From CAWDYA01 sp963806495 (GTDB lineage: Bacteria > Acidobacteriota > Polarisedimenticolia > JACPZX01 > DASXTC01), in the NCBI GenBank assembly GCA_963806495.1, contig CAWDYA010000008.1, positions 434,001-498,000 of the forward strand: a stretch of 64,000 nucleotides of DNA. Direction: 5' to 3'. A program made the position numbers and the translations under genes. Below the pieces are notes generated by a model that did no database searches, was not told where the DNA came from, and saw only the letters and a list, made by a program, of their open reading frames with translations. Of the stretch, positions 18,769-28,282 are shown piece after piece; within the stretch, counting starts at the first letter, position 1, and every line of letters begins with the position of its first letter.

Positions 18769-21378
18769 ATGAGCCGCCCCGCGCTATCCCGATACCGGAT
18801 CCACGATCAAATCGGCGCCGGGGGGATGGGCGTTGTGTACCGTGCCGAAGACACCTCTCTGCGGCGTCAGGTCGCCCTCAAGTTTCTTCCTGCCGAGTTC
18901 GCTGCCCGGGGGATCTTCTCGCCCGATTCGATCGCGAGGCCCGTGCCGCCGCTGCCCTGAGCCATCCGGCCATCTGCACCATCTATGAAGTGGGCTGCGT
19001 CGATGCATCGGACGAGGTCACCGCCGTTTCCGGCATTGCGCCTCCGCCCCCGGGGACGCACTACATCGCCATGGAGTATGTCGACGGGAGCACGCTGCGG
19101 TCCCGCATCGCGGGAGCCCCGATGCCGGTCCCCGAAGCCCTGCGAGTCGGGACGGAAAGATCGCCTCGGGATTGCAGCACGCACACTCCGCAGGGGTGAT
19201 TCACAGGGATCTCAAGCCCGGCAACATCATGATCACTGCCGATGGGCGCGTAAAGCTCCTCGATTTCGGCCTCGCGAAATTCGTCGGGGGGGGCGCGGGC
19301 GCCGCCCCGACAGCCAACGCCAGCGAAGCGGAGACGCTCTCGGCGAGCCTGACGCACCACGGCGAGATCCTCGGCACTTCGGCCTACATGTCTCCCGAGC
19401 AGGCGCGTGGCCTGGAACTCAATCATCGCTCGGACATCTTTTCCTTCGGCACGGTGCTGTACGAAATGCTGACCGGCCGGCAGGCATTCAGTGGTCCGAC
19501 GCGATCCGATGTCCTCGGTTCTATCCTGAGGGACCAGCCGCCCCCCGCGTCGCGGGCCAACCCCGAGGTCCCGGCGGAGCTGGATAGGATTCTCGCAAAG
19601 TGCCTCGAGAGGGCACCTCCAATCGTTTTCAGCACGCGAGCGAATCTCGGCCGTGGACCTTCGTCGGCTCCAGGGGCTCACCGGGGGGTCCGGCTTCCCC
19701 GCGCCGGCCGCAGCAGCGCCCCCCGGGGGCAAGCGGCTCCTGACGTTCGGCGCCTTCCTCACTCTGCTCACCGCCGCTCTCGTGACGGCCCTCGTAATCC
19801 GCGGTGCCGGGCATCCCGCCCCTGACGCCGCTCCGATCGGCGTCGCCATCCTTCCGCTCGAGTACGAAGGCCCCCCTGACAGAACGGACCTCAAGGACAT
19901 CGTGCCGCTTGTGCTGGCCGAGACGATGCGAGATTCGCCTTCTGTCCGGGTTGCTCCGTTCGCGTCGAGCCGGACCTACAGTGCGAACGCCAGCGCGGAG
20001 AGCATCTCGCGGCAGCTTGGCGTCGATTGGGTGATCGCCGGAAAGCTCGTGACGGATGGCCAGGTCTTCACGGTGTCCTTGCACGCCTCGAGCGCCGGCG
20101 GGGGAGGCGCGACCTGGTCGAAAACCGTGGAGGGCAGGCTCTCCGATATTGTGGCGCTCTCGACGACACACGCACTCGAGCTGCTCCGCGTCGTCGGCGC
20201 CCAAACGGCGGAATCACCGAGCGGCCCCCGGGGATCGAACCCGGCCGCCATGGAGGCCTACCTCCGCGGCATGACCCTCCTGGAGGGCTGGGACGTTCAA
20301 AGGAACGCCGCTGAGGCCGAGAATGCGTTTCGGGAGGCGATCGCACTCGATCCGGAGTTCGCCATCGCCCATGCGAAGCTCGCGGTCGCCCTGCTCAGCC
20401 GGTTCAGCCGGACCCGGGACGCGTCGACCATCGGCCAGGCGGCCGCAGCCGCCGAACGAAGCCAGTCACTCGCGCCCTCACTCCCCGAGACGAATGCCGC
20501 AGTCGGCATGGTGGAGCTGCAGCGGGGGCGGTCGATTGCGGCCGCGGAGGCGTTCGAGAAGGCGCTTGCGCTGGCGCCGGCGGACGACGCCCTTCACAGG
20601 AGCGTCGCCCGTGCCTATGCCGACCTCGGACGCGACAGTGATGCCGAAGCGATGTATCAACGGGCCGTGGACCTGCGGCCGAGCTTCTGGGGCAACTACA
20701 ACTCGTGGGCGACTTTCTGTCTGAAGCGCGCAGACTGGACAAGGCGATCGAGCTGTTCGGGAAGGTGATCGAGCTCCACCCCGAAAGTGACATCGGATAC
20801 ACGAACCTCGCGGCCGTCTATATTGTCCAGGGGCGGCACCAGCAGGCCGAGCCCCTGCTCCGTGCGGCGTTGAGCATCAACCCGAGCGTCCAGACGTACA
20901 ACAATCTCGGGACTGTCTACTACGCTCTGGGCCGCTTTGAGGACGCGGCCGGACAATGGGAGGAGGCGCTTCGGCTCTCGAGTGACGCGATGATCTACTC
21001 GAATCTGGAGACGCGTACAGGCAGGCTGGCCGCCAGTCCGAGTCCGGCGGCGCATACGAAAGGGCCGTAGAGATGGCCGCTCAAAGCTGGCGATCAATCC
21101 AGCCGACACCGAGACCAGAGCGATGGTCGCCAACGCGCTCGCCGGCAGAGGACAATGCGACGACGCCCTGGCCGAGGCGGCGCGCGCCGCCTGAGAGTCA
21201 CGCCGATCCCACCGTTGCCTACTACGCCGCCATAGCCTCTGCGGTCTGCCGCGATCAGGAGGGAGCCGTGCGTTACACCCTCGAAGCGATCAAGGGCGGA
21301 GTTATCGCGGACCTGAAGACGAATCCCGACCTCAAGGCGATACTGGGTGACCCCGCGGTCTCCCGGGCTCTCGAGTAG
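18769..21378 (+). pseudogene. Ser/Thr protein kinase-TPR protein, multiply frameshifted
   Basis: A PknB-type kinase fused to a TPR sensor, broken into at least five open segments. Start at 18769 after GAGGAGAGAG. Kinase pieces in order: GAGGMGVVYRAED and VALKFLP; then HYIAMEYVDGSTL; then HRDLKPGNIM, DFGLAKFV and YMSPEQARGLE. A transmembrane helix (LLTFGAFLTLLTAALVTALV) and a TolB/FlgO-like domain (GVAILPLEYEGP, LGVDWVIAGKLV) follow. TPRs continue across two more shifts, with the last piece ending at 21378. Frame changes fall near 18940, 19180, 19640, 20720 and 21070. The intact gene at 59420 has the same architecture. With so many lesions this copy looks dead, unless the sequence is unreliable here. 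Confidence 0.8.
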
Positions 21379-21395
21379 CAGCCGACGCGGACCCG

Positions 21396-21996
21396 CTACG
21401 GGTTGTCGACTACCATCACACCGGGATCTTTCTCATCCGCCAGGTTCCCGTCCTTGTCCCACAGAAAGACCGTGAACCTGAAGGTCGCTTCATTCGGGAT
21501 GCTCTGGTCGTGTTCGTCGAACACGCACGAATCATCCGGCGACTTGCTCATCATGCAGCGACCCGCGACAGGGTACTTGGCCGTGGGTTTCTTCATCTTG
21601 AACTTGAAGGGGCCTTTGTGCGGTTTCGAGTCCGCGTCATATCTGGTCTGGAAGTCAATCTCCAGCTGATAACCCGCCGGGAGTTTCGCGACCCCGAACG
21701 TCAGAGTACCATTAACCGATTCCTGAACACACTTGTCGCTCCTGAACTCGATGGTCGGTGGGTTCGTGTTCGTGTCAATCTCAATCGACACGACTTGTTT
21801 CTTGCTTTTGGGGACAGGTGCATAGTTGGAACAATCAGGGCCCGCCAGGAACTTGTTCTGGAGAGACCCTCCCCGGTCCGGCCGTGGGTTGGGCCGAGGC
21901 TCCTTCCGCCCCGGCAGATGTCGTGTCCTGAAGTATCATGCCAAGCGCGAGAACGAGAATTACTGGAACTGCGCCGTATCCGGTTCGTCGCCGCAT
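21396..21996 (-). pseudogene. Secreted beta-sandwich-like protein, frameshifted
   Basis: The ATG at 21996 has an excellent AGGAGGG site. It opens with a signal peptide (MRRRTGYGAVPVILVLALG) and a low-complexity linker, then meets a TGA at 21835-21837. The neighbouring frame continues from PDCSNYAPVPKSKKQVV through a ~130-residue domain (TLTFGVAKLPAGYQLEID, FRFTVFLWDKDGNLADEKD) to the stop at 21396. One shift near 21838-21845, beside a GGGG/CCC run, separates them. The domain has alternating hydrophobic strands, but I recognise no family. Confidence 0.6.
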
Positions 21997-22199
21997 CTCC
22001 AACCCTCCTGGTGGGATTGTCATCCCGGTTCGACCGTTGCTCCCTGACCGAATCGGGCTGAGACTAGCACAGCTTTCGTTCATGCAGAACTCGAGCCGTC
22101 CACTGTGGAGAGACTGGGGAAACTCGCTTACTGGACGCGCGCCTCGCCACGCAGCCGATCTGCAAGGAGCGCTTCGAAGTGCTAATCCGGGCGGCTTTT

Positions 22200-22230
22200 C
22201 TAACTCACTGATGACGCATGACTTTCGTTG
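22200..22230. repeat. Short dispersed repeat, copy A
   Basis: 31 bases (CTAACTCACTGATGACGCAT then ACTTTCGTTGT-like sequence) match 59218-59248 at about 24 of 31 positions, mostly transitions. It lies in the 520-bp gap 21997-22515 between divergent genes. Otherwise that gap shows no gene or promoter. Confidence 0.4.
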
Positions 22231-22515
22231 TGAGAGTTCCCCGGAACATGGAGTCCTACGCAGTCGTGGAGAGGTTGTGAAGGCGAATCCTGATGGGGTC
22301 GGGATTCGCAGGACGTCCCTGAGCTGCAATAAGCTGTATGCTGGGACAAGCGCGAGACTTCGTGGCGCCTCGACCCGCCATCTACCCACGGTTCTCGCCA
22401 AGAGCCCGGACGACGTCCGGCTCATCTCTTGCCGACGATCCAGCCCACTGTCTCCGAACCTCCCCGGGTCGGGGAACGGAAGCACCCTCTCACCGACCCG
22501 GGATGGAAGCTCGAC

Positions 22516-24138
22516 ATGAAGGCCGTCGCCCTCGACGTGTCGTCTCCGGTGGAAGAACCGATCCGCGCCGAGATCTTCGGCATCGAGCGCCTCGAGCAGC
22601 ATGCCGAGAGCCTGGCCGCGACCCATCGCGCCTCCGGGAAGCGCCGGAAAGGGCGGAATCTCCTCGCCCGGGTCGGCGAGAACGCGGACCTGCTTCTGGC
22701 CGGCTACCGGAACATCGCCGCAACGGTCATGGCGAAGCAGGAGATCACACCCGCCGCCGAGTGGATCCTCGACAACTTCCACGTCGTGGACGAACAGCTG
22801 CGTGGCATCCGGGACCACCTCCCAGGCAGCTACTACCGCCTGCTTCCGAAGATCGAGGCGGGCCATCTCGCGGGGTATCCCCGTGTCTACGGGCTGGCAT
22901 GGGCCTACATCGCCCATACCGACAGCCGGTTCGAGATGGAGACAATCCGGCGATTCGTCCTTGCCTACCAGCGTGTCCAGCCTCTGACCATCGGCGAACT
23001 CTGGGCGGTCGCCATCCACCTTCGCGTGGCGCTCGTGGAGAACCTTCGACGCCTGTCGCAGTTGATCATCCACTCCCGCCAGGAGCGGGCCCGGGCCGAT
23101 CAGGCGGCGGATCGCCTGATGGGCCTCAGCGGCTGGCCGGTCGAGAGTCCCGACAGCGTCCTGGGAAGCCTGGGCGACGCCCCCCTGGCCCGCGCGTTCG
23201 CCGTACAGCTCGTCCAGCGGCTTCGCGGCCAGGATCTCTCCATCGTGCCGGTCCTGACCTGGCTCGACAAGCATTTGGGAGCGCAAGGCACCTCGGCCGA
23301 CGAGGTGGTGGCCCAGGAGCACCAGGCGCAGGCCGCGGCCAACGTCACCGTCCGGAACATCATCACCAGCATGCGATGGGTATCCTCCGTCGACTGGCCC
23401 GGGTTCTTCGAGAGCGTCAGCCTCGTGGACGAAGTCCTGCGCACCGTTTCCGGATTCGCCGCCATGGATTTCGCGACCCGGGACGAGTACCGGGCCCGGA
23501 TCGAGATGCTCTCGAGGGGTTCGGGTCGGCCGGAGATCGAGGTGGCGCAAGAGGCGGTGCTCCTTGCCCGGAAAGCGGCCCGGGACGATGGGCGGGCGGA
23601 GACGCTTCCCGGCGTGCCCGACCTTGCCGAGGAGGACCCCGGGTACTACCTCGTTGCCGGTGGCCGGTGGGAGTTCGAGAAGACACTGGGGTTCCGGGTC
23701 CCCTGGCGCATCCGGCTTCGCCGCGCCTGTCGCGGCCATGCGTTGGCAGGATACCTGGGAGGGGATCAGCTGCGTCACCGCCCTCCTGCTCGCCCTTCCT
23801 CTTTATGTGACATGGAGCGCCGGCGCGAACCCGTGGGTCCTGCCCCTGATGGCTATCCTCGGGCTCGTGCCCGCTTCGGGGATCGCCGTGGCGCTCGTCC
23901 ACCGTCTGGTCCCGTTCCTGGTTCCACCCAGAGCGCTCCCCAAGCTGGAGCTCGCTCGCGGCGTGCCCCGGGAGCTTCGGACCCTGGTCGTCGTCCCCAC
24001 GATGCTCACCCACGAGGCCGACATCGCGGCGCAGCTCGAGCGGCTCGAGGTGCACTATCTCGCGAATCCCGAGGGCCACCTCCACTTCGCTCTCCTCACG
24101 GACTGGGCGGACGCGCCCGAGGAGAGGATGGCCGGTGA
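22516..24138 (+). CDS. ndvB: Cyclic beta-1,2-glucan synthase, N-terminal fragment
   Basis: First of three open frames that together encode one NdvB/ChvB-type protein. Conserved coding runs from the ATG at 22516 (a TTG at 22429 is possible) to about 23765; the rest of the frame to 24138 is out of register. It opens PIRAEIFGIERLEQHAESLA, the usual start of the family. The helical N-terminal domain follows (NIAATVMAKQEITPAAEWIL, GYPRVYGLAWAYIAHTD, FRVPWRIRLRR). The enzyme sits in the inner membrane, uses UDP-glucose and makes cyclic osmoregulated glucans. The break lies in GGGAGGGG near 23756-23764. Confidence 0.85.
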   Translation: MKAVALDVSSPVEEPIRAEIFGIERLEQHAESLAATHRASGKRRKGRNLLARVGENADLLLAGYRNIAATVMAKQEITPAAEWILDNFHVVDEQLRGIRDHLPGSYYRLLPKIEAGHLAGYPRVYGLAWAYIAHTDSRFEMETIRRFVLAYQRVQPLTIGELWAVAIHLRVALVENLRRLSQLIIHSRQERARADQAADRLMGLSGWPVESPDSVLGSLGDAPLARAFAVQLVQRLRGQDLSIVPVLTWLDKHLGAQGTSADEVVAQEHQAQAAANVTVRNIITSMRWVSSVDWPGFFESVSLVDEVLRTVSGFAAMDFATRDEYRARIEMLSRGSGRPEIEVAQEAVLLARKAARDDGRAETLPGVPDLAEEDPGYYLVAGGRWEFEKTLGFRVPWRIRLRRACRGHALAGYLGGDQLRHRPPARPSSLCDMERRREPVGPAPDGYPRARARFGDRRGARPPSGPVPGSTQSAPQAGARSRRAPGASDPGRRPHDAHPRGRHRGAARAARGALSRESRGPPPLRSPHGLGGRARGEDGR

Positions 24139-27100
24139 CGAGGATCTCCTCGCCGTGCTGGCGGACGGCATCACGCGCCTCAACGCCCGGTACGGGATGC
24201 CGCCCGGCGGCAAAGAGCGGTTCCTCCTGCTCCATCGCCGGCGCCTGTGGAACGACAAGGAAGGCAAATGGATCGGCTGGGAGAGGAAGCGCGGCAAGCT
24301 CCATGAGATGAACCGGCTTCTGCGCGGGGCCGTGAACACCACGTTCGTCCCGATCAACGGCCGGCCACCGGTCGTCCCGGAGGGTGTCCGCTACGTCATC
24401 ACCCTGGATGCCGACACCCGGCTCCCGATGGGAACCGCCCGCCGTCTGGTCGGAGCGATGGCGCATCCGTTGAACCGGGCGCGGTTCGACCCTCGTAAGA
24501 GACGTGTCGTCAGCGGGTACGCGATTCTGCAGCCACGGCTCACCCCGTCCCTGCCGACCGGCCCGGGCAGCACGATCTACCAGCGGATCATCTCGGGCCC
24601 GGGAGGCGTGGACCCCTACGCGGCTGCGGTCTCCGATGTGTACCAGGATCTCTTCGGTGAAGGGTCGTACACGGGCAAGGGGATCTATGACGTCGACGCC
24701 TATGAAGCGGCCCTCGAGGGGAAGGTCCCGGAGAACACCCTCCTGAGCCACGATCTCTTCGAGAGTCTGTTCGCGCGCGCCGGGCTGGCGACCGATATCG
24801 ATCTCTTCGAGGAATTCCCCACCAACTACGAGGTGGCCGCCCGCCGCAACCATCGATGGGTCCGGGGCGACTGGCAGCTCCTGCCCTGGATCCTGGGTCG
24901 GGCACGCGACACATCGGGCGGAAGGCAGACAGCCCGCATCCCTCTGCATGGACGATGGAAGATGGCGGACAACCTGAGGCGAAGCCTCGCCGCGCCCTCG
25001 GCGTTCCTGCTGGCGGTGGCTGCATGGGTTCTCCCGGCCGTTCCACCGCTGCTCTGGACCGGCATCTTCATCGGATCCGTCGTCGTGCCGACCGTGATCC
25101 CGGTGATCGACGGGCTCTTCCCGCGACGCTGGGGGATCTCCAAGCGAAGCCACCTGCGTGCCGTGGGGCACGACATCTCCGCGGCGTTGCTGCAGACCTT
25201 CCTGGCAATCACCATGCTGGCCCACCAGGCCTGGCTCATGATGGACGCCATCGTCCGCACGCTCGGTCGTCTTTACATCACGAAGCGGAATCTCCTCGAA
25301 TGGGTGACGGCCGCGCAAGCCGGCTACGGCGCGGACCTGAGACTCGGGGACTTCTACCGGCACCTCCGCTGGGGGGTGCTGCTCGCCGGCGGAGCAGGCC
25401 TGTTGTTCATCATCTTCAAGCCGGGCGCCTGGCTCGTTGCCCTGCCGTTCGTCCTTCTCTGGATCGCGTCGCCCATCCTCGCCTGGCGCATCAGTCTTCC
25501 GCCCAGGATCGCAGAGTCGCAGACCCTCTCCTCGAGACAGGAGCGCCGTCTGCGGCTCATCGCCCGCCGGACATGGCGGTTCTTCGAGACGTTCGTCGAC
25601 GAGCGCAGCCACGCCCTCCCGCCGGACAACTTCCAGGAAGACCCCGAGCCCGTGGAAGCCCGCCGCACGTCGCCGACCAACATGGGGCTTTATCTGCTCA
25701 GCACCATGGCCGCCCGCGATTTCGGCTGGATCGGGACCCTGGAGACGGTGGAACGGCTCGAAGCCACGCTTCAGACCATGCGCGGCCTGCGCCGGGTCCG
25801 TGGCCACTTCCTCAACTGGTACGACACAGGGGACCTGAGGCCGCTGGAGCCCATGTACGTCTCCACGGTGGACAGCGGCAACCTGGCCGGGTATCTGATC
25901 GCGCTGGCCCAGGCGTGCCGCGAATCGATCGGCCGACCCGTGGCGGCGCCCGAGATGTTGGAGGGGCTCAAGGACGCTCTCCGGCTGCTGCGCCTCACGA
26001 TGAAAGGGGCCGAAGCGACCCATCGCGCGCAAACGGTCACGGCGGCGCAGTTGAGCGAAGCCGCGGAGGCGACGGCGGACGCGTTGGAGGACTTCCCGGC
26101 GTCCATGCCGGAACGCCGCGGCCGGCTCCGGGAGCTCGAAACCCTGACGGACACCCTGCTGGACATCGCACGCACCTTTTCGAGCGAGGTCCACGGCGAC
26201 TCACGGGCCGATATCCTGATCTGGGCGGCGGCCGCCCATCGCTCTGTGCGGAGTCATGCCCGTGATGCGGACCCGCACGAGGGGGCTCTCAGGAGCCGCC
26301 TCTCGGCTCTCGCCGTGCTGGCCGAAGAGATGGTTCGCGCCATGGACTTCGGATTTCTCTTCGACCCCACCTCCGGGCTGCTCTCGATCGGCTATCGCGT
26401 GGCCGACGGCACCCTCGACCCCGGCAGGTATGACCTGCTGGCGTCCGAGGCCCGTCTGGCCAGTTTTGTCGCCATCGCCAAGGGCGACGTGCCGCCCCGC
26501 CACTGGTTCCAGCTCGGCCGATCCCTCACGCCGATCGGTCATGGCGCAGCGCTGGTGTCGTGGTCCGGGTCGATGTTCGAGTACCTCATGCCGCTTCTCG
26601 TGATGTCGCAGCCCGCCCGGAGCCTGCTGGATCTCACGTGCCGTCTCGTCGTCGGGCGTCAGATACGGTACGGATCCGAGCGGCGGGTTCCATGGGGCGT
26701 CTCCGAATCGGCCTACAACGTGCGTGACGCGGAGCTCACGTATCAGTACTCCGCTTTCGGCGTCCCCGGCCTCGGGCTCAAGCGCGGGCTGTTCGAGGAC
26801 GTGGTGGTGGCCCCCTACGCCACCGCGCTGGCGGCCATGATCGACCCCCGCGCCGCCCTCAAGAACTTCGCCCGCCTCGAGCAGGCGGGAGCCGGGGGGG
26901 CCTTCGGGTTCTACGAGGCGCTCGACTACACACCCTCGAGGCTGCCGGAGAACACCGCGGCGGTCGTGGTACGCGCCTACATGGCGCATCACCAGGGGAT
27001 GACGCTCGTCTCCCTGGCCAACGTGTTGGGCGACGGCCTGATGCAGAGGCGGTTTCATTCCCATCCGATGGTCCAGGCGGCGGAGCTCCTGCTCCAGGAG

Positions 27101-28282
27101 CGCACGCCGCGCGCGGTGGCCATCACACGGCCACGGGCCGAAGAGGTCCGGGTCGCCGCGCTCGTGCGGGATCTGCTTCCTCCCACCTTGCGGCACTTCG
27201 ACTCGCCGCACGACATCACCCCGCGCACCCATCTTCTCTCCAACGGCCGCTACACCGTCATGGTAACGGCGGCGGGCTCCGGGTTCAGCCGATGGCGCGA
27301 TCTCGCCGTGACCCGGTGGCGGGAGGACACGACGCGTGACTGCTGGGGCTCGTTCGTCTTTCTGCGGGACGTGGCGACCGGCGGCGTCTGGTCCGCCGGC
27401 TTCCAGCCGAGCGGAACACCCGCGGACACGTACGACGTCGTCTTCACGGAGGACCGCGCCAGGATCACACAAGGGAACCGGTCTCTCTCGACGACCCTCG
27501 AGATCGTGGTGTCTCCCGAAGACGACGCCGAGCTCCGCGCACTGACGGTGACCAACCTCGAGAACCGGGACCGTGTGATCGATTTCACGTCCTACGCCGA
27601 GGTGGTCCTGGCTTCGCAGGCGGCGGACGAGGCCCACCCCGCCTTTTCGAACCTCTTCGTGGAGACCGAGTTCGTTCCCCGACTCGGCAGCCTGCTGGCG
27701 ACACGGCGCCCGCGATCGGCGGATGAGCCCCGCGTCTGGCTCGCCCATCTCGCTGCTCTCGAGGGAAAGCCGGCAGGTGTCCTGCAGTACGAGAGCGACC
27801 GCGCGCGGTTTCTCGGGCGGGGTCGAGGAGTCCGCACGCCGATCTGCGTCATCGATGGAGGCCGGCTGACCAACTCGACGGGAACGGTTCTGGATCCGAT
27901 CGTGAGCCTGAGGCACCGCGTGGCACTCCCCCCTCGAGGAACGGTGCGCGTCGTGTACACGACGCTCGTGGCCGGCACGCGCGAGGAGGCGCTGCTGCTC
28001 GCCGAGAAGTACATGCAAACGGCAACGTTCGAGCGGGAAAGCACCCTGGCCTGGACGCGCGCCCAGGTCCAGCTGCATCACCTGGGGATTACCCAGGATG
28101 AGGCGCATCTGTTCCAGCGTCTGGCCAATCGCCTCCTGTACACCGACCCCACGCTGCGTGCGGCGCCCCAGGTGCTGGCCTCGAATCGCAGGGGGCCTTC
28201 AGGTCTCTGGGCCTTCGGCATCTCGGGGATCTCCCGATCGCCGTCGTCAGGGTCGAGACGGACGAGGAGCTGGACGTCGTGA
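23564..28282 (+). CDS. ndvB: Cyclic beta-1,2-glucan synthase, central fragment
   Basis: True coding starts near 23765 with the helix VTALLLALPLYVTWSAGANP and ends near 28230. The order is as in NdvB. A GT84 glycosyltransferase comes first: LRTLVVVPTMLTHEADIAAQ, the DxD site ITLDADTRLP, and RRNHRWVRGDWQLLPW. A cluster of membrane helices follows (~25000-25480). Next is a glycoamylase-like module with SPTNMGLYLLSTMAARDFGW, YVSTVDSGNLAGYL and SWSGSMFEYLMPLL. The first GH94-type beta domain starts at RYTVMVTAAGSGFSRWRD. The frame is lost at a GGGG run (28225-28228), where one more G would restore ISGDLPIAVVRVETDEEL. Confidence 0.88.
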   Translation: MPGKRPGTMGGRRRFPACPTLPRRTPGTTSLPVAGGSSRRHWGSGSPGASGFAAPVAAMRWQDTWEGISCVTALLLALPLYVTWSAGANPWVLPLMAILGLVPASGIAVALVHRLVPFLVPPRALPKLELARGVPRELRTLVVVPTMLTHEADIAAQLERLEVHYLANPEGHLHFALLTDWADAPEERMAGDEDLLAVLADGITRLNARYGMPPGGKERFLLLHRRRLWNDKEGKWIGWERKRGKLHEMNRLLRGAVNTTFVPINGRPPVVPEGVRYVITLDADTRLPMGTARRLVGAMAHPLNRARFDPRKRRVVSGYAILQPRLTPSLPTGPGSTIYQRIISGPGGVDPYAAAVSDVYQDLFGEGSYTGKGIYDVDAYEAALEGKVPENTLLSHDLFESLFARAGLATDIDLFEEFPTNYEVAARRNHRWVRGDWQLLPWILGRARDTSGGRQTARIPLHGRWKMADNLRRSLAAPSAFLLAVAAWVLPAVPPLLWTGIFIGSVVVPTVIPVIDGLFPRRWGISKRSHLRAVGHDISAALLQTFLAITMLAHQAWLMMDAIVRTLGRLYITKRNLLEWVTAAQAGYGADLRLGDFYRHLRWGVLLAGGAGLLFIIFKPGAWLVALPFVLLWIASPILAWRISLPPRIAESQTLSSRQERRLRLIARRTWRFFETFVDERSHALPPDNFQEDPEPVEARRTSPTNMGLYLLSTMAARDFGWIGTLETVERLEATLQTMRGLRRVRGHFLNWYDTGDLRPLEPMYVSTVDSGNLAGYLIALAQACRESIGRPVAAPEMLEGLKDALRLLRLTMKGAEATHRAQTVTAAQLSEAAEATADALEDFPASMPERRGRLRELETLTDTLLDIARTFSSEVHGDSRADILIWAAAAHRSVRSHARDADPHEGALRSRLSALAVLAEEMVRAMDFGFLFDPTSGLLSIGYRVADGTLDPGRYDLLASEARLASFVAIAKGDVPPRHWFQLGRSLTPIGHGAALVSWSGSMFEYLMPLLVMSQPARSLLDLTCRLVVGRQIRYGSERRVPWGVSESAYNVRDAELTYQYSAFGVPGLGLKRGLFEDVVVAPYATALAAMIDPRAALKNFARLEQAGAGGAFGFYEALDYTPSRLPENTAAVVVRAYMAHHQGMTLVSLANVLGDGLMQRRFHSHPMVQAAELLLQERTPRAVAITRPRAEEVRVAALVRDLLPPTLRHFDSPHDITPRTHLLSNGRYTVMVTAAGSGFSRWRDLAVTRWREDTTRDCWGSFVFLRDVATGGVWSAGFQPSGTPADTYDVVFTEDRARITQGNRSLSTTLEIVVSPEDDAELRALTVTNLENRDRVIDFTSYAEVVLASQAADEAHPAFSNLFVETEFVPRLGSLLATRRPRSADEPRVWLAHLAALEGKPAGVLQYESDRARFLGRGRGVRTPICVIDGGRLTNSTGTVLDPIVSLRHRVALPPRGTVRVVYTTLVAGTREEALLLAEKYMQTATFERESTLAWTRAQVQLHHLGITQDEAHLFQRLANRLLYTDPTLRAAPQVLASNRRGPSGLWAFGISGISRSPSSGSRRTRSWTS

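Noticed and set aside
23417..26194. Long minus-strand open frame (925 codons) opposite the glucan synthase
   Set aside because: It is the antisense shadow of conserved NdvB sequence in GC-rich DNA; its composition is Arg/Gly/Pro-rich and no motif is present. The same applies to long antisense frames opposite the M16 genes, the kinase at 59.4 kb and the FG-GAP gene.
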